From NCBI GenBank assembly GCA_947396885.1, contig OX377201.1, forward strand, positions 9,162,934 to 9,226,933: a stretch of DNA of 64,000 nucleotides, in the 5' to 3' direction. Shown piece by piece: positions 38,001 through 41,000 of the stretch. Numbering within the stretch: position 1 is the stretch's first letter; each line of letters starts with the position of its first letter. The DNA comes from Heligmosomoides polygyrus polygyrus (lineage: Eukaryota > Nematoda > Chromadorea > Rhabditida > Heligmosomidae). Both the position numbers and the translations under genes were made by a program. The notes beneath the pieces were generated by a model, which saw nothing but the letters and a program-made list of their open reading frames with translations, was not told the DNA's origin and made no database searches.

Positions 38001-41000
38001 GGTACCAATTCACCGACCCCAGAGGGATGGAGGGCTTGGTTGGCCTGGGCGAACCAGGAACCTGGTATCAGGTGCACGCGACAGTCGCGCCTCCTCCGAC
38101 TTCACTACAGCAAGTTCAAAGCGGTATCGAATTCATTTCAGAGCCCTGGTTACACAGCAGCAAGAAAAACTAGTAAAAGAGCTGAGAAGGTAAGAAATAA
38201 CTAAGAAAATAGTATGAGTAGAAAAAACGAGGTCGTTTTTTAAACATTGGAAGGTTGCTATCGACAGAAAATTTCCCGCCAAAATTTTCTACTCATTTTT
38301 TGAAGGAAGCACTTTGCGTATCTATTTTATTCAATAATCATGCCAAGGGCCTGAGTTATACTCCCGCAGGAGCATCCGCGGACGGGCGGGAATCGCGCCG
38401 AGATCCCTCACCTGGCCAATCGCCGCGCCCCGCCACGCCCACTGTCCGCGGTGCACTCTTCGACCTCGGACATTCCGCGGATGCTCCCGCGGGAGTATAA
38501 CACAGACCAAACTGGACACTCTAAAAATCAAGATAGACACTTTTCAAATCAAATTGGACACCCTTCTAAACAGGAAATGTCCCACTTTGCGACGTCTGAT
38601 CGACGTACGGCAGAGTGCTCCGCCAACTCGTCCGAAATCGGCGGAGCAAAAGGGGTGGTGACGGGGCCATCGCCGGTGTGAAATCCAGGAATCTGATATG
38701 GCTGCATGTGACAGCCTGCACGTCCTTCCACTACGCTAGACCGCGCTCATGGAGCAAATGACATTGAGTAACTAAGGAACTATGGGTGAAAAAATAAAAG
38801 AAAGAAAATAATTTCAAAAGATTTACACTGCAATAAAATGTCAATACCGGCAACAAAAAGTAAATGATTGTTGTTACAGGATGTTTTGTTGCGATCAAAA
38901 CTCTTGCGCCAGGCGGGACTCGAACCCGCATCTTCTGCTTTCCGGGCAGCGATGTTCGCCTTACACCACCAGCGATGTTTGACCGCACGTAACCGCGATC
39001 CTGTCCGCGATATCCTCGAGGCCTGTCAGCACCCACCCGTGATACGGGATGGGCCGGTCGCTGATATCAGCATGGAGCCGGTTAAGCTGAAGACCTTACT
39101 ACAGGGGAGGTGCTACAACATAAAATAAGGTTCGTATGAAGAATAATGTGGCGAAACGAACCTTCTTAGGCATTTTTGTTTTCAATTTTAATATTTCTAA
39201 TATTTAATATTATTTACTAGTAACAATGTTCTAACACATTTGCTTAAGCCTGGAGCGGCTGATAGAAAGGCTATATGTGGGTGGGTGCTGACAGGCCTCG
39301 AGGAGATCGCGGATGTTACGTGCGGTCAAACAGCGCTGGTGGTGTAAGGCGAACATCGCTGCCTGGAAAGCAGAAGATGCGGGTTCGAGTCCCGCCTGGC
39401 GCAAGAGTTTTGATCGCAACAAAACATCCTGCAACAACATATAGCCTCTCTACCAGCCGCTCCAGGCTTAAGCAAATGTGTTAGAACATTGTTACTAGTA
39501 AATGATTAGTGTGATAGAAAAATGCAAAAACTAAACTTAAATCTTATGCTTGAAACTCTCAGAGAGAAAATCATGCGAAGCGATTGTTTCTGTATTTGTT
39601 TATTTATTTGAAATATGCTATATCCACGCAATTATACATAATACAATGAACATATCAGAAACGAAATAAAACTTTAAAAAAAGGGCGGATCGGAGGTAAC
39701 ATTTTTCCTAATGAACTTTTTTTAAATGTTACTGCCGCTTTATATACACAGTTATACCAAACTAAGCGAAGTCAATTCAGTTAGCGAACAGATCGCAGTA
39801 AAATTTCGACGCACATTTCAAAGTAGAATAATCCCGGACGCAAGAAGAACACTTTAAAACGCGAACGGGGAAGAAGATCATGAAGTGGCTGATTTAGTTA
39901 CTTTCTAATGAATTTCATTGCTGCTGGACTAAAACTAGTTGTTTCTGCTATCGGCTGCTGCATCACTTTTTAAATGGCCTTTTCGATATATGTTTTGTAA
40001 GCGAGCAGCAACACTTGGGTATCGTTGGACTTTAGAATTTTGAAGAGTAGATTCAACGATTGGCCTTGTTTACCAATTAAATTTAAAATTTTACCTGTGA
40101 GATCTACGAGAAGGTCTTCACAAATAATCTCATTTCAATTCAGCCGGAATTGAATGCGAAAACGTGGCCCGCAGCTCATCATCATTTTGCCGAGCATGAA
40201 CCCCCATGCCAGATGGCGATCTAATTAAAGCGTAATTAAAGCCGGTCCAAATACACAGAGCCGAAATGGTAATCGTCATGAGCATTGGTTCATGTGCCAC
40301 TGTATAGCATGAGCCCATCTTCGGTTGGTTGGTATTGAAGCCACTGAAAGCTGTTCAAGTGAAGAATGGAGACGAGCTCGCCATTTGAAGACCACTCATG
40401 CGAAAATAATGACCGTTTTTTGCATCCAATGAGTAGGACTTGTGACGCAGCCTATACTTAATGGTAGCGGCTCACTATGAAGAGCACTTTTGACGTAAAA
40501 GGTAGGAACTGCATAGAAAAGCGATTAGAGGCTCCTGGCCTCCCCCTAGCAGAAGAGCAGAAATACGAAAAGCAGGGGAATGATCCCTCCATGGGCCGGA
40601 TTCATCAATGCTTATACCCGCGGGTAAGCAGGGTATAGGGTAGACGTACCCAATGAGGCATTCATAATAAACCTTACCAGCCTCTACCCACTGATATACC
40701 CACGATCACTACATTCGTCTCGGACGGATTGTGGAGTATACAATTATTTACGTACACCACACTACATCCGTCGCCTCAGTCGCTCTTGTCGCTTTTGTTG
40801 CTCTTGTCGCTCTTGTCGCGAAGTATGAACAGGCCTTTACCCTTGATCCTTTTCATGAATACGAAGCGCACCCGCTACTAGAGGGTACAGTTCCCTTACG
40901 GTATCTCTACATATACCCACTGATATACCCACGATGAATCCGGCCCCAGAACACTAACAAGCCTACCGTGCACCACTTTGTTACCGTACCATTTTAAAGT

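Noticed and set aside
39333..39403. Functional tRNA-Ser (anticodon GGA)
   Set aside because: It lies between long inverted repeats,  exists in many diverged copies with the same flanking tail, and lacks the long variable arm that serine tRNAs need.
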